Assembly: GCF_004135405.1 (NCBI RefSeq)
Contig: NZ_CP035491.1
Location: 3,038,001 to 3,102,000, forward strand
Source: Agromyces protaetiae
Lineage (GTDB): Bacteria > Actinomycetota > Actinomycetes > Actinomycetales > Microbacteriaceae
DNA length: 64,000 nucleotides
Direction: 5' to 3'
Within the stretch, counting starts at the first letter, position 1. Each line of letters starts with the position of its first letter. The notes beneath the pieces were generated by a model. The model was not told the origin of the DNA and did not search any database. It saw only the letters and a list, made by a program, of their open reading frames with translations. Below, in pieces: positions 29,241 to 40,715 of the stretch. The position numbers were made by a program, and so were the translations under genes.

Positions 29241-29837
29241 TCAGGCGTGCCGCTCGCGCGCGAGCCGCACCGCGTCGCGAACGTACAGAAGCCCCGACCA
29301 CACCGTGAGGAGGAGCGCGAGGGCGATGAGCACGGCGTTCACCCACGCCATCCACTCGCCGAGGAGCACCGGCAGCGGCGCGAGCGCGAACGAGATCGCG
29401 ACCGATTGCACGACCGTCTTGAGCTTGCCGCCCGACGACGCCGGCACGACGTTGCCGCGACCCAGTTCGACGAAGCGCCAGATCGTGATGCCGACCTCGC
29501 GCAGGACGATGAGGCCCGTCACCCACCACGGCACCTCGCCGAGGATCGAGAGGCACACGAGCGCCCCGCTCGTGAGGAGCTTGTCGGCGATCGGGTCGAG
29601 GATCTTGCCGAGGTCGGTGATCTGCCCGCGGCTGCGGGCCAGGTGCCCGTCGACCCAGTCGGTCGAGATCGCGATGACGAAGAGGGCGGTCGCGACCCAC
29701 CGCAGCACGCCACCGCGCCCGTCGTCGGCGAACAGCAGCCAGAAGAACACCGGTGCGAGGATGATCCGCACGATCGTGATCGCGTTCGGCAGATTCCAGT
29801 TCGACGAGCGCGCCGGAGTCGCCGCGGGTGAGGTCAT
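29241..29837 (-). CDS. pgsA: CDP-diacylglycerol-glycerol-3-phosphate 3-phosphatidyltransferase
   Basis: 198 residues, integral membrane enzyme of phosphatidylglycerol synthesis. The CDP-alcohol phosphatidyltransferase motif is complete: DWVDGHLARSRGQITDLGKILDPIADK, with the Asp residues that bind metal. Several membrane segments are seen (IVRIILAPVFFWLLF, GALVCLSILGEVPWWV, VLIALALLLTVWSGLLYV). TAGGCT (29844-29849) ends 6 nt before the ATG, so it is probably leaderless. It is followed at once by pncC and clgR. Confidence 0.94.
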   Translation of the reverse strand: MTSPAATPARSSNWNLPNAITIVRIILAPVFFWLLFADDGRGGVLRWVATALFVIAISTDWVDGHLARSRGQITDLGKILDPIADKLLTSGALVCLSILGEVPWWVTGLIVLREVGITIWRFVELGRGNVVPASSGGKLKTVVQSVAISFALAPLPVLLGEWMAWVNAVLIALALLLTVWSGLLYVRDAVRLARERHA

Positions 29838-29880
29838 GCCGACAGCCTAGCGGCGCGCCCGGCCGCGCACCGGAGTCGAT

Positions 29881-32862
29881 TCAGTCGCGCCCGGTGAGTC
29901 CCCAGGCGTCTTCGTCGTCGTCACCTTCGACCTCTTCGAGACCCTCGGGGATTCGGCCGACGGGGTCGTCGGCGTAGCGGTCGTCGACGCCCCAGCCGTC
30001 GTCGGCGGGTGTGGGCTGCAGCGCGGTCGGCTGCGGCACAGGCGCGGGCGCCACAGGCACCGAAGGTGCGGCCGAGGGCGGCCCCGCGGGCTCCTCGCCG
30101 CGGAGCCGCGCGAGCACGCCCGGCAACTGCTCGACCGTCACGAGCACGTCGCGCGCCTTCGAACCCTCGGAGGGGCCGACGATCTCGCGCGACTCCAGGA
30201 GGTCCATGAGGCGGCCGGCCTTCGCGAAGCCGACGCGGAGCTTCCGCTGCAGCATCGACGTCGACCCGAACTGACTCGACACGACGAGCTCTGCGGCGGC
30301 GAGCAGCAGTTCGAGGTCGTCGCCGATGTCGGAATCGATCTCTTTCCGCTCGACGGCGGCCGCGACATCCGCCCGGTATTCCGGCCGAGCCTGCCGCGTG
30401 ACGTGTGTGACGACACGCTCGATCTCGCTCTCGGCGACCCACGCGCCCTGCACGCGGATGGGCTTGGAGGCGCCCATCGGGAGGAAGAGCCCGTCGCCCT
30501 GGCCGATGAGTTTGTCGGCACCGGGCTGGTCGAGGATGACGCGCGAATCGGTGACGCTCGTCACCGCGAACGCGAGGCGCGACGGCACGTTGGCCTTGAT
30601 GAGGCCCGTGACGACGTCGACCGAGGGGCGCTGCGTCGCGAGCACGAGATGGATGCCCGATGCGCGCGCGAGCTGCGTGATGCGCACGATCGAGTCCTCG
30701 ACGTCGCGCGGCGCGACCATCATGAGGTCGGCGAGCTCGTCGACGACGACGAGGAGATACGGGTACGGCTTGAGCTTGCGTTCGGAACCCGCGGGCAGGA
30801 CGATCTCGTTGTTCACGACGGCCTTGTTGAAGTCGTCGATGTGGCGGAAGCCGAACGACGCGAGGTCGTCGTAGCGCATGTCCATCTCCTTCACGACCCA
30901 CTGCAGCGCCTCGGCCGCCTTCTTGGGGTTCGTGATGATGGGCGTGATGAGATGCGGGACTCCCCCGTACGGAGCGAGCTCGACGCGCTTGGGGTCGATG
31001 AGGACCATGCGCACTTCCGACGGCTTGGCGCGCATGAGGAGGCTCGTGATCATCGAGTTCACGAAGCTCGACTTGCCCGAGCCCGTCGAGCCCGCGACGA
31101 GGAGGTGCGGCATCTTCGCGAGGTTCGCGACGACGTACCCGCCGCCGACGTCTTTGCCGACGCCGATCGTCATGGGATGCTTGGCGCCCATGGCCGCGCC
31201 CGAGCGCAGCACGTCGCCGAGGGTCACGATCTCGCGGTCGGCGTTCGGGATCTCGACGCCGATGGCGCTCTTGCCGGGGATCGGCGAGAGGATGCGCACT
31301 TCATTGGATGCCACGGCGTACGACAGGTTCTTCGAGAGCGCAGTGACGCGCTCGACCTTGACGCCCGGCCCGAGCTCGATCTCGTACTGCGTGACCGTCG
31401 GGCCGCGCGAGAAGCCCGTGACCCTCGCGTCGACGCCGAACTGCTCGAGCACACCCGTGATCTGACGGACGACTTCGTCGTTCGCGGCCGAACGCGACTT
31501 CGCGGGCGCGCCCGCGGCGAGCGTCGACGCCGACGGCAGGTGGTACGGGCGGTCGGGTTCGGGTGCCGCGTCGGGAGCGAAGGCGTCGGATGCCTCACCT
31601 GACGCCGCGGTTGCGAGGGCGCCTGCAGCGGCGGCTGCGCCGCCCGCGGCACCGGCACCTGCACCCGCGCCGCTGACCGACCCCTCGGCCCCAGAGCTCT
31701 CGAGCCCCGCGAGCACCCCGGTCGCCCCGGGATCGTCGCCCCGAAGCCCGGTCGACCCGTGCGGGTACCCGCCGCCGAAGCCCTGCAGCGCCGACTCGGC
31801 GCGCGCGAGGTCGTCGAGGACCTCGGTGCCGTAGGGGTCTGCCGGCCGCTCGACGACCGTGTGGTCGACGACGCCCTCGAGCGCCGACTCGAAGCTGCCG
31901 TCGGCCGAGCCCGGCCCGAACACGTCGGTGAGACCCTTCTCGCCGGCAGGCGTGTAGTCGGGGTCTTCCTCACGGTTCGACGAGTTGCGCCTCCACCAGG
32001 GCAGGAGCCCGACCGGCGCATCGCCCTCCCCGTCGGCCCCGAGTGCGTCGATGCCGTCGAGCTCGACCTGCTTCGCACGCTCGCGGGCTCGCTTGGCCTT
32101 CGGCGCGGGCTCGGAGGCATCCGCCCTTTCACCGTCGTCGATCGCGCCGAACAGCCACTCGTACAGCTCACGGAAGCGCCGGCCGATGCGGTTCGGCGGG
32201 GTCTTCGTCATGATGAGGAGCGACAGCACCGCGAGCAGCACGAGCACGACGCCCGCGCCCCACGGGGTGATGAGGAACACGAGCGGCTGGGCGAGCATCC
32301 ACCCGAGCACGCCGCCCGCGCGCGCCAGCACGGGCATGCCCTCGCTCGGGGCCGGCTGCCCGCCGAAGAGATGGCAGAGCGCCGAGACCGTCACGAGCAG
32401 GAGCGCGAGCCCGATGCCGATACGCGTGTTGTCGTGCACCGAGCTCGGGTGGCGGAAGAGCCAGACCGCGAAGAGCAGCATGATCACGGGCAGCGCGAAC
32501 GCGAGACGCCCGAAGAGGAGCCCGAACGTCCACGCGTCGAACTGCTGCGCGACGGGCTCGTTGATGTAGAACCACTCGACGACCGCGCCCGCGATCGCGA
32601 GCAGCACGAGGAAGAACGGGAGGCCGTCGCGGCGCTCCTCCTTCTGCAGGGTCTCTGGCCCGAGCGCGCGTGCGGCGCCGCCCGTGAGGTGGGCGAGACC
32701 CATCCACGCGCGCACGACGACGGGAGGTTTGTCGCTCGCAGCGCTCGACGCCGCTGGCTTCGCCGCGCGCGTGGCCGGCAGCTTCTTCGTCGGCGCGGTC
32801 GCCGATGCGCCCCGGGCACTCGTGCCGGGGGCACGCTTGTTCGATCTGGTGCCCGTTGCCAT
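29881..32862 (-). CDS. ftsK: DNA translocase FtsK/SpoIIIE
   Basis: 993 residues. It pumps chromosome DNA through the closing septum. Four N-terminal membrane segments (about residues 60-230, e.g. [33 protein letters not shown]) are followed by a long acidic/glycine-alanine linker, the motor domain with [15 protein letters not shown] (Walker A) and [12 protein letters not shown] (Walker B), and the C-terminal winged-helix gamma domain ([22 protein letters not shown]). The ATG at 32862 has TAACGT (32870-32875) 7 nt upstream and no Shine-Dalgarno, so a leaderless start; a GTG ten codons upstream is less likely. Linker copies of the dispersed word encode EAS. Confidence 0.96.
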   Translation of the reverse strand: MATGTRSNKRAPGTSARGASATAPTKKLPATRAAKPAASSAASDKPPVVVRAWMGLAHLTGGAARALGPETLQKEERRDGLPFFLVLLAIAGAVVEWFYINEPVAQQFDAWTFGLLFGRLAFALPVIMLLFAVWLFRHPSSVHDNTRIGIGLALLLVTVSALCHLFGGQPAPSEGMPVLARAGGVLGWMLAQPLVFLITPWGAGVVLVLLAVLSLLIMTKTPPNRIGRRFRELYEWLFGAIDDGERADASEPAPKAKRARERAKQVELDGIDALGADGEGDAPVGLLPWWRRNSSNREEDPDYTPAGEKGLTDVFGPGSADGSFESALEGVVDHTVVERPADPYGTEVLDDLARAESALQGFGGGYPHGSTGLRGDDPGATGVLAGLESSGAEGSVSGAGAGAGAAGGAAAAAGALATAASGEASDAFAPDAAPEPDRPYHLPSASTLAAGAPAKSRSAANDEVVRQITGVLEQFGVDARVTGFSRGPTVTQYEIELGPGVKVERVTALSKNLSYAVASNEVRILSPIPGKSAIGVEIPNADREIVTLGDVLRSGAAMGAKHPMTIGVGKDVGGGYVVANLAKMPHLLVAGSTGSGKSSFVNSMITSLLMRAKPSEVRMVLIDPKRVELAPYGGVPHLITPIITNPKKAAEALQWVVKEMDMRYDDLASFGFRHIDDFNKAVVNNEIVLPAGSERKLKPYPYLLVVVDELADLMMVAPRDVEDSIVRITQLARASGIHLVLATQRPSVDVVTGLIKANVPSRLAFAVTSVTDSRVILDQPGADKLIGQGDGLFLPMGASKPIRVQGAWVAESEIERVVTHVTRQARPEYRADVAAAVERKEIDSDIGDDLELLLAAAELVVSSQFGSTSMLQRKLRVGFAKAGRLMDLLESREIVGPSEGSKARDVLVTVEQLPGVLARLRGEEPAGPPSAAPSVPVAPAPVPQPTALQPTPADDGWGVDDRYADDPVGRIPEGLEEVEGDDDEDAWGLTGRD

Positions 32863-32950
32863 AGGAAGAACGTTACGGCCGGGGGCCGACACGGGCCGGG
32901 AGGCGCCCGCGAGTGTCAGCGAACACGGTGCGCACGCGGTTTCGCAGGTG

Positions 32951-33442
32951 TCAGACGAGTCGCCGCACCATCGTGTCGCGCCCGACGCGCGACTCGACGA
33001 CCGAGAACCCCTCCGAGCGGTAGAGCGCGGTCGCGTAGTTCCCGTGCTCGACGCTCAGGGCGAGCCGTGCGAATCCGGCCCGCCGCGCGGCATCCATGAG
33101 CTCTTCCATGAGTGCTCGCCCGACGCCCTGTGCCCGCCAGAGCGGCCGCACGCCGATGATGAGCTCGGGCACCCCCGTCGCGACGAACCCGTGGGCCTGC
33201 ACGTTCTGCGGGAACAGGCGATACCAGGCCGCGCCGATCGGCCGTGCGTCTTCGTCGACCGCGACGACGCCCGAATCGGATGGCCGCTGCCACCCCGAGA
33301 TGTAATTCTTGTAGACCGGGTCGGCGAGCACCGTCGGCCGGGGCCGGTTGATCCCGTCCCGCCAGTTCGCCGCCTCGACCACCATGTCGGCGAGGAAGAC
33401 CCCGTCGCTCGAAGTGGCCGGGCGGATCGTGAAGGCCGCCAT
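32951..33442 (-). CDS. GNAT family N-acetyltransferase
   Basis: 163 residues. Acetyl-CoA-binding motif A is [33 protein letters not shown] and motif [22 protein letters not shown], both clear. Substrate is unknown. TAGCAT (33449-33454) ends 6 nt before the ATG, so it is probably leaderless and transcribed alone between the export operon and ftsK. Confidence 0.88.
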   Translation of the reverse strand: MAAFTIRPATSSDGVFLADMVVEAANWRDGINRPRPTVLADPVYKNYISGWQRPSDSGVVAVDEDARPIGAAWYRLFPQNVQAHGFVATGVPELIIGVRPLWRAQGVGRALMEELMDAARRAGFARLALSVEHGNYATALYRSEGFSVVESRVGRDTMVRRLV

Positions 33443-33491
33443 GGCGGGATGCTACGCGGTCGCTGTTTCAGCCGTGTTACCAGGGGTTCGA

Positions 33492-34729
33492 TCAGAACCG
33501 GATCGCGTCGATGACCTTGACGCGCACCGCGGCGAGCGCGGGCAGGAGCCCCGCGAGCGCGCCGACCGCGACGGCCGCGACAATGCCGACGACCGCCGCT
33601 TCCATGGGGAAGCCCGGGAGGTCTTGCACCTCGACGCCGCCCATGACCATGCCCATGAGCGGACTCCGGATGAGCGCGATCGAGACGCCCACCCCGACGA
33701 CGCCCGCGACGAACGTGCCGACGACGGTCTCCATGAGCACCGAGAAGAACACCCGGCCCGCCGACGCCCCGAACGAGCGGCGGATGCCGATCTCACGGAT
33801 GCGCGCCCTCACGGTCACGAGCGCGACCGTGAGGAGCCCGAGCGCGCCGAGCAGGAGGATCACGACCGCGACGCCCCCGATCACGAGCTTGATCGGCAGG
33901 TACGGGTCGCCGTCCATCTGCGCGTAGTCGGTGCGCCAGCCGTCGACCGTCGCGCCCTCGCCGAGCTCCGTGATGAGCGTCTGCCTGAATGACTCGAGGA
34001 GTTCGCCGGCGCTCTCCTGCGGGATCCACACCTCGTACATCGGCGCGAAGGCGCCCATCATCGGATCGGGGTTCTCGGGCTGCAGCGCGAAGTAGGCGTC
34101 GGCGAGCAGGAACGCCGACGGCTGGGTGTCCCACTCGCTCTGCTTCGGCGTGACCCCCGTGATCACGCCAGTCACGGGATGCGCGCCGATGACCTGCACG
34201 GTCGGATGCGTCGAGAGCGCGGGCCTGCCGAGGCGGTCCCAGAAGGCTTCGTTGACGACGAGGGCGGGCGCGAGCCGGTCGGCGTCGCGGTCGGTGAACC
34301 ACGCACCTTCCTCGACTTCGACGCGGTGGATGACGCCGTAGTCGGGGTCGACGACCTGCAGGTTCACGGGCACGGCGCCGTCGGCGAACTGCACGGTGAT
34401 CGTGCCCCAGCCGTTGCGCGTCGCGTACGAGATCTCGTGGCGCGCGAGCGCGGTCTCCCAGGCCGCGCCCGCGACGGCCGGGTCGAGCATCCCCGTCGGC
34501 GAGTTGAGACTGTACTGCACGGTCGCGGGGCGTCCTCCCCCGCGCTCCTGCAGTTCGCGTCCGGCCTGCTCGGCGATCGCGCCCGCCGCGACGACCGTCG
34601 CGAGCGCGCACACGGCGACCGCGACGCCGATGAGCGAGAGGAGCACGCGACCCTTGTGGATGCGGAGTTCTTCGAGCGCCTCGACGACCGTCGACACCAT
34701 TCCCGTGCCCGTTCGGGCGAGCCACCCGA

Positions 34730-34733
<4 letters not shown>
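33492..34733 (-). CDS. ABC transporter permease, MacB/FtsX type
   Basis: 413 residues. One N-terminal membrane segment (VLLSLIGVAVAVCALATVVAAGAIA), a ~230-residue extracytoplasmic domain, and three C-terminal membrane segments (LVIGGVAVVILLLGALGLLTVALV, TFVAGVVGVGVSIALI, VGIVAAVAVGALAGLLPALAAV) with the FtsX motif RIREIGIRRSFGAS. This is the MacB-like mechanotransmission permease. Its ATG overlaps the ATPase stop as ATGA. With the ATPase and adaptor it forms a three-gene operon that likely exports a peptide, antibiotic or lipid. Confidence 0.92.
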
Positions 34734-35502
<769 letters not shown>

Positions 35503-35506
<4 letters not shown>

Positions 35507-36557
35507 CGCGCGAGCGTCCCGCACACCATGCTGCCGTCGCCCATCGACACGCACCCCTCCTGCGCGACCGACCCCGGCGCGCCCGGCACGAACTGCAGGA
35601 TGCTGTCGCCCTCGGCGAGCCCCTCGAGCACCTCGACGTTCGTACCGTCGGTCAGGCCGAGCTTCACGGGCTGCTCAGTGCGCTCGCCGTTCACGACCTT
35701 CCAGACGACGCCGCTCTCGGCACCGCCCTCGACCGCCGTGATCGGAACCACGAGCACGCCGTCGGCGCTGCCCGCCGAGATCTTCACCTGTGCCGCGAGT
35801 CCCGCGAACACGCGTACGTCGCCCGGCACGTTGCAGTGCACCGTCGTGCCGCCGCCCGCTCCCGCATCGCCGACACCAGTCGGGGCGCCGGGCGCTCCCC
35901 GCCCGCCCCGGCGCCCGAGAGCGGCGTCGTGATCGTGAGCCCACCGCATGTGAACGGCGCCGGCCCGCCCGAGATCGTCACGAGCGCCTCCGTGGGCGCG
36001 CTCGTGAGCCGATACTGCTGCCCCGGGCTGAGGGTCGCCGACACGTTGAAGCTCGGAGGAGCGACCTGCCCCGCGACCTCCCCCGTCGAGACCGGCTGCC
36101 CCGGGATCACGTCGAGCGCGCTCAGCACGCCCGCCGCCGGCGCGAGCACCTTCTCGTACCGGAACGTCTGCTTCGGCACCGTCACGACGGGCACCCCGTC
36201 AGGCCCGACGGACTCGACCGGCTCGACCTCGTTCGGCACCTTGATGTCGAAGAGCTTGTCGCCCGCGCCGACCGTCGCGCCGACCGCGAAGAACACCTCG
36301 TCGACCGTGCCAGTGCCCGTCGCCTTGACCGGCACCGACGCATCGGCGTTGACCGTTCCCGCGAGGATCACCTCATTCGCGATCGTGCCCTTCGTCACGG
36401 GCACCTCGGGCTCGGTCACCGTGCCCGTCGGCACGAGCGCGTCGGCCTCGGGCCCCGCGACATCGGGGAAGAACGCGAGCTTGCCGAGCGCCGCGGCGAT
36501 GACCGCCACGAGCAGGATGCGGATGATCGGGAAGATCCACTTGCGCCAGACGCCCAC
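35503..36557 (-). pseudogene. Efflux periplasmic adaptor (MacA/HlyD-like), broken by a 1-nt deletion
   Basis: About 351 residues when repaired. A single N-terminal membrane anchor (WIFPIIRILLVAVIAAALGKLAFF) precedes the barrel/lipoyl-like region (GTIANEVILAGTVNADASVPVKATG, APAAGVLSALDVIPGQPVSTGE). After PLSGAGAGG the frame fails; one frame over it continues GAPGAPTGVGDAGAGGGTTVHCNVPGDVRVFAGLAAQVKI to the end. Adding one base to the CCCC run at 35897-35900 (plus) repairs it. GTG start at 36557 with GGAG upstream. First gene of the export operon; it should link the permease to the outside in this Gram-positive cell. Confidence 0.8.
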
Positions 36558-36673
36558 GGCACTCCTTCGTCGGGTCGCCCGGTCGAGGTGGGGTCGGGCG
36601 TCGGAGTCACCCTATGCGCGCGGGGATGCGGAGGGAATGGTCCTCGGGATGAATCCGGGATGCCCCGGAGACG

Positions 36674-36706
36674 ACGGACGCCCGGGGTCGACCCCGGGGC
36701 ATCCGT
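36674..36706 (-). terminator. Terminator after rnj
   Basis: A long hairpin centred on the perfect palindrome CCCGGGGTCGACCCCGGG (36681-36698), extended by ACGGA/TCCGT outside. It lies 15 nt beyond the rnj stop, before the export operon promoter region. A related GGATGCC/GGCATCC pair lies alongside. Confidence 0.75.
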
Positions 36707-36720
36707 CATGATCTTCTTCG

Positions 36721-38397
36721 CTACGCCTCGATGACGAGGGGCACGAGCATCGGCCGCCGGCGCAGCCGCCGGTTCACCCACGTGCCGAGCGTGCGGCGGA
36801 TGAGCTGCTGCAGCGCGTGCTGATCGCGCACGCCCTCGCGGGCGGCGTCGGCGAGCGCCGCGATGATCTTCGGCTTGACGTCGTCGAACACGGCGTCGTC
36901 TTCGGCGAAGCCGCGTGCGTGGATCTCGGGGCCCGAGATGACGTGCCCCGTGTTCGCGTCGACGACGACGATGACCGAGATGAACCCCTCTTCCGCGAGT
37001 ATCCGGCGGTCTTTGAGGTCGGCGTCGGTGATCTCGCCGACCGTCGACCCGTCGACGTAGACGAAGCCGAGGTCGAGCTGACCCGCGACGTGGAGGTATC
37101 CGTCTTTCAGATCGAAGACCGTGCCGTTCTCGCCGATGAACGTGTGCTCCTCGTGGATGCCCGTGTCGCGCGCGAGCTTCGCGTTCGCGACGAGATGGCG
37201 GTACTCGCCGTGGATCGGGAGCACGTTGTTCGGCTTCAGGATGTTGTAGCAGTAGAGCAGCTCGCCCGCGGCCGCGTGACCAGAGACGTGCACCTTCGCG
37301 TTGCCCTTGTGCACGACGTTCGCGCCGAGCTTCGTCAGCCCGTCGATCACGCGGTACACGGCGTTCTCGTTGCCCGGGATGAGGCTCGACGCGAGGATGA
37401 CCGTGTCGCCCTCGCCGACCTCGATCTGGTGGTCGCGGTTCGCCATGCGGCTGAGCACCGCCATGGGCTCGCCCTGCGACCCCGTCGACATGTAGACGAT
37501 GCGGTCGTCGGGGATGTCGCCCGCCTTCTTGTAGTCGACGAGCACCCCCTCGGGCACTCGGAGGTACCCCAGGTCTTCGGCGATCGTCATGTTGCGCACC
37601 ATGCTGCGGCCGAGGAGCGCGACCCGTCGTCCGTTCGCGTGGGCAGCGTCGAGCACCTGCTGCACGCGGTGCACGTGGCTCGAGAAGCTCGCGACGACGA
37701 CCTTCTTCTTCGCGCGCGAGATCACCTGGTCGAGCACCGGCCCGATGTCGCGCTCGAGCGGCGTGAAGCCCGGGACATCCGCGTTCGTCGAATCGACCAT
37801 GAACACGTCGACGCCCTCCTCGCCGAGCCGCGCGAACTCGCGCAGGTCGGTGAGGCGACCGTCGAGCGGCAGCTGGTCCATCTTGAAGTCGCCCGTCGCG
37901 AGCACCGTGCCCGCACGCGTCTTGATCGCGACCGCGAGCGCGTCGGGGATCGAGTGGTTGACCGCGACGAACTCGAGGTCGAACGGGCCGAGCTGCTCCT
38001 TCTGGCCCTCGGCGACCGTGAGGCTGTACGGCTGGATGCGGTGCTCCTTGAGCTTCGCCTCGACGAGCGCGAGCGTGAGCGTCGAGCCGATGAGTGGGAT
38101 GTCCCCGCGGAGCTTCAAGAGGTAGGGCACGGCGCCGATGTGGTCTTCGTGGCCGTGCGTGAGCACGACGCCCACGACATCGTCGAGGCGGGACTTCAAG
38201 AACCCGAAATCGGGCAGGATCAGGTCGACGCCCGGCTGGTGCTCTTCAGGGAAGAGGACGCCGCAGTCGACGATGAGGATCTTGCCGTCGAGCTCGAAGC
38301 TCGTCATGTTGCGGCCGACCTCCCCCAGGCCGCCGATCGGGATGATGCGAAGCGTCCCCGCCGCAAGCGGCGCGGGATCATGGACGATGTCGGGCAT
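36721..38397 (-). CDS. rnj: Ribonuclease J
   Basis: 558 residues. A metallo-beta-lactamase/beta-CASP RNase with 5'-to-3' exo- and endonuclease activity, central to mRNA decay and rRNA processing. Metal motif LTHGHEDHIGAVP near residue 80, GTVLATGDFKMDQ, the beta-CASP region ASFSSHVHRVQQ and STGSQGEP, and KVHVSGHAAAGEL near 395. GAGGGGG precedes the ATG at 38397. It follows dapA by 97 nt; dapA-rnj(-ftsK) is conserved in actinobacteria. Confidence 0.96.
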   Translation of the reverse strand: MPDIVHDPAPLAAGTLRIIPIGGLGEVGRNMTSFELDGKILIVDCGVLFPEEHQPGVDLILPDFGFLKSRLDDVVGVVLTHGHEDHIGAVPYLLKLRGDIPLIGSTLTLALVEAKLKEHRIQPYSLTVAEGQKEQLGPFDLEFVAVNHSIPDALAVAIKTRAGTVLATGDFKMDQLPLDGRLTDLREFARLGEEGVDVFMVDSTNADVPGFTPLERDIGPVLDQVISRAKKKVVVASFSSHVHRVQQVLDAAHANGRRVALLGRSMVRNMTIAEDLGYLRVPEGVLVDYKKAGDIPDDRIVYMSTGSQGEPMAVLSRMANRDHQIEVGEGDTVILASSLIPGNENAVYRVIDGLTKLGANVVHKGNAKVHVSGHAAAGELLYCYNILKPNNVLPIHGEYRHLVANAKLARDTGIHEEHTFIGENGTVFDLKDGYLHVAGQLDLGFVYVDGSTVGEITDADLKDRRILAEEGFISVIVVVDANTGHVISGPEIHARGFAEDDAVFDDVKPKIIAALADAAREGVRDQHALQQLIRRTLGTWVNRRLRRRPMLVPLVIEA

Positions 38398-38494
38398 TGG
38401 CCCCCCTCGTTGAATCGATGTGCAATTGGTGCGATCACGGTGATCGCGGATGTCTCGTGGCGCGCGCCGCCCGTGGGCGACTCGCGCGTGCGCG

Positions 38495-39469
38495 TCAGCG
38501 CGTGGTGCCCGCCACCTTCGGCAGCGCGCCGCCCGCGGCGGCGTTGCGGTCGGGGCGGAAGTTGTGGAAGTCGACGCCCTGGACGCCCTGGACGAGGTCG
38601 AGCTCGTCTTCGATGAGCGCGGCCTCCCACTCTTCGGGGCCGACGAGCGGCAGGCGCACTCGCGGGCTGCCGATGCGGCCGAGTCCGTGGAGGATGTACT
38701 TCGCCGCGACCGTGCCCGGCACGTGCGTCATCGTCGCGCGGACGAGCGGCTCGAGCCTGCGGTGCTCGGCCGTCGCCGTCTTCAGGTCGCCCGCGTTCAC
38801 GGCGTCGACGATCGTGCGGTACGGCGCCGGCGCGATGTTCGCCGTCACGCCGATGAGGCCGACGGCGCCGATCGAGAGGTGCGGGAGCACGTTCGAGTCG
38901 TCGCCCGAGAAGTACATGAGGTCGGTCTGGTTCAGCACCCGGCTGACCTCGCTGAAGTCGCCCTTGGCGTCTTTGATGGCGAGGATGTTCGGGTGCTTGG
39001 CGAGCCGCAGGATCGTCTCGTACTTGATCGGCACGCCCGTGCGGCCCGGGATGTCGTAGAGGATGACGGGCAGGTCGGTCGCGTCCGCGACGAGCCGGAA
39101 GTGCGTGAGGATGCCCGCCTGCGTCGGCTTGTTGTAGTACGGCGTGACGATCATGATGCCGTCGGCGCCGGCCTTCTCGCTCGCCTTGTAGAGCTCGATC
39201 GCGTGCGCGGTCTCGTTCGAGCCGCCGCCCGTGATGATCTTCGCCCGGCCCGCTGCGACGTCCTTGCCGATCTCGACGAGCCGCAGCTTCTCGGGGTCGG
39301 TGAGGGTCGACGTCTCCCCCGTGGTGCCCGTGACGACGATGCCGTCGGCTCCCGCCGAGACCACGTCGTCGATGTGCTTCTCGACCCCGGGCCAATCGAC
39401 CTCGCCGTCCGCCGTCATGGGCGTGACGAGCGCGACGAGCACTTGTCCGAAGGGGTTCTCTTGAGTCAC
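38495..39469 (-). CDS. dapA: 4-hydroxy-tetrahydrodipicolinate synthase
   Basis: 324 residues. It condenses pyruvate with aspartate semialdehyde, the first step of the diaminopimelate/lysine branch. Seen: NPFGQVLVALVTPM at the N-terminus, GTTGETSTL, the catalytic Tyr region VTPYYNKPTQ and the Schiff-base lysine in ILAIKDAKGDFSEV. The start is GTG 39469; GGAGG sits only 2 nt before it, but TAGCCT (39477-39482) ends 7 nt upstream, so a leaderless start explains the odd spacing. Divergent upstream region holds a hexamer array. Confidence 0.95.
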   Translation of the reverse strand: MTQENPFGQVLVALVTPMTADGEVDWPGVEKHIDDVVSAGADGIVVTGTTGETSTLTDPEKLRLVEIGKDVAAGRAKIITGGGSNETAHAIELYKASEKAGADGIMIVTPYYNKPTQAGILTHFRLVADATDLPVILYDIPGRTGVPIKYETILRLAKHPNILAIKDAKGDFSEVSRVLNQTDLMYFSGDDSNVLPHLSIGAVGLIGVTANIAPAPYRTIVDAVNAGDLKTATAEHRRLEPLVRATMTHVPGTVAAKYILHGLGRIGSPRVRLPLVGPEEWEAALIEDELDLVQGVQGVDFHNFRPDRNAAAGGALPKVAGTTR

Positions 39470-39558
39470 GCCCTCCAGGCTATCGGTTCGAGGGTGGTGC
39501 GCGTGCGGGGTGTGGGCCCGGGCCGTTCCGCCCGCCTCCGCACCCGCACCCACTCACG

Positions 39559-39624
39559 CACCCGCACCCGCACCCGCACCCGCACCCGCACCCGCACCCG
39601 CACCCGCACCCGCACCCGCACCCG
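39559..39624. repeat. Tandem array of 11 uninterrupted CACCCG hexamers
   Basis: 66 bp of perfect CACCCG repeats, with degenerate copies from 39541. It lies 90 bp upstream of dapA (read CGGGTG on its strand) and next to a 70-bp palindrome. It is non-coding and probably varies in copy number. Confidence 0.9.
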
Positions 39625-39626
39625 CT

Positions 39627-39696
39627 CACGGCGTAGGAGATCTCGACCGACGCGCTGGCCGGCCAAGGCGCGCCGTTGGAAATCTCCTATGCCGTG
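39627..39696. repeat. 70-bp imperfect palindrome, left of the DUF559 gene
   Basis: The ends are inverted copies: CACGGCGTAGGAGAT at the left pairs with ATCTCCTATGCCGTG at the right, one G-T wobble apart. The centre has a further palindrome TGGCCGGCCA. A second 70-bp element of the same plan lies at 40716-40785, on the other side of the DUF559 gene. Confidence 0.8.
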
Positions 39697-39749
39697 CACA
39701 CACACGTCGGCGCGGCCTTTTGCGCCTGCTCGCAGCCGGGCATCGGCGC

Positions 39750-40610
39750 TCAGCGCCGTGGGCTCAGGTGAGCGCCCGATTCGACGCATGCGAGGATCGC
39801 AGACTCGACGAGCTGCCAGTCGTGTACGACGAGGGCATAGTCGAACCGCAGCGTCCGAAACCCGAGGGCGGCCGCCGCAGCGTCGCGGACGAGGTCCTTG
39901 TGCCGGTTCGAAGGCCCGTCGTGGTTCTCGCGACCGTCGACCTCGAGGATGAGCCGGTCGCCGAGCACGAAGTCGACTCTTCCGACGCCGGGGATCTCGA
40001 CCTGCGAACGGAGTGCGATGCCGAGTGCGCGCAAGCGGAATCGCAGGAGCGACTCGAGGCCGCTGTCGGCGTTCCACCTCGCGTCATCGACGAGGGCCCG
40101 ATGCGGAGCGGGGATCGCGGCCCTCAAGCGGGTCAGGGCGCGCCGATCGAGCAATCGCTTTCGCAGGGCGGACTCGAGGCACACGAAGAACTTCTCCGCT
40201 CCGAGACATCCGAGGATCTGCGCGAGCGCGATCTCGATCGACACCTGTGCGCTCGCGTTCGGACGCGCACTCCAGTGCAGGATGCACACGCATCCCTCAT
40301 GTGGGCGACTGCGCCCGTTCGGCGGCATCGACACGTGGGCGCGGCCGTCGTCGGGGCGAAGCATCCACAGACCGTGCAACTCGGCGACGTCGATGCATCC
40401 GACGACACCGCCATGTCGAATCGCCTCGGCGACCGACCGCGGCGTCTCCGGCACTGCGTAGACGCCGATCCGGAGTCGGATGACGGTACCCGCATCGAGC
40501 GCTCGCCGCAGGTCGCGCCTCCCTACTCCGTAGGCGTCGAGTTCGCGCGCGGTCGCAACACCGCCGAGATCGGCGCACGCGCGGTGGACGAGGTGTGGCG
40601 GATGGTGCAT
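39750..40610 (-). CDS. DUF559-type endonuclease-domain protein with AbiEi-like N-terminal helix-turn-helix
   Basis: 286 residues from the ATG at 40610 (an upstream GTG/ATG would run into the right palindrome). N-terminal ~45 residues resemble the winged helix of AbiEi-like antitoxins (ADLGGVATARELDAYGVGRRDLRRALDAG). The C-terminal third is a Vsr-like restriction fold: ESLLRFRLRALG, then VGRVDFVLGDRLILEVDGRENH with the acidic catalytic pattern D...E-x-D. Such proteins are common, often multi-copy, and uncharacterised in actinobacteria. The gene stands alone between two related 70-bp palindromes. Function is unknown; a nuclease tied to the palindromes is a guess. Confidence 0.75.
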   Translation of the reverse strand: MHHPPHLVHRACADLGGVATARELDAYGVGRRDLRRALDAGTVIRLRIGVYAVPETPRSVAEAIRHGGVVGCIDVAELHGLWMLRPDDGRAHVSMPPNGRSRPHEGCVCILHWSARPNASAQVSIEIALAQILGCLGAEKFFVCLESALRKRLLDRRALTRLRAAIPAPHRALVDDARWNADSGLESLLRFRLRALGIALRSQVEIPGVGRVDFVLGDRLILEVDGRENHDGPSNRHKDLVRDAAAAALGFRTLRFDYALVVHDWQLVESAILACVESGAHLSPRR

Positions 40611-40715
40611 GGAGCGAGCCTGCGGCCGGATGCGTGCCGAGAGTTCCGGCCTCGAGACATCCGTGGTGATGGACTCGAACGAATGATCTGTGGAGGACCG
40701 GTCCTGCGCCGACTG

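Noticed and set aside
39541..39624. CACCCG repeats as a CRISPR array
   Set aside because: The unit is 6 bp with no spacers, and there are no cas genes.
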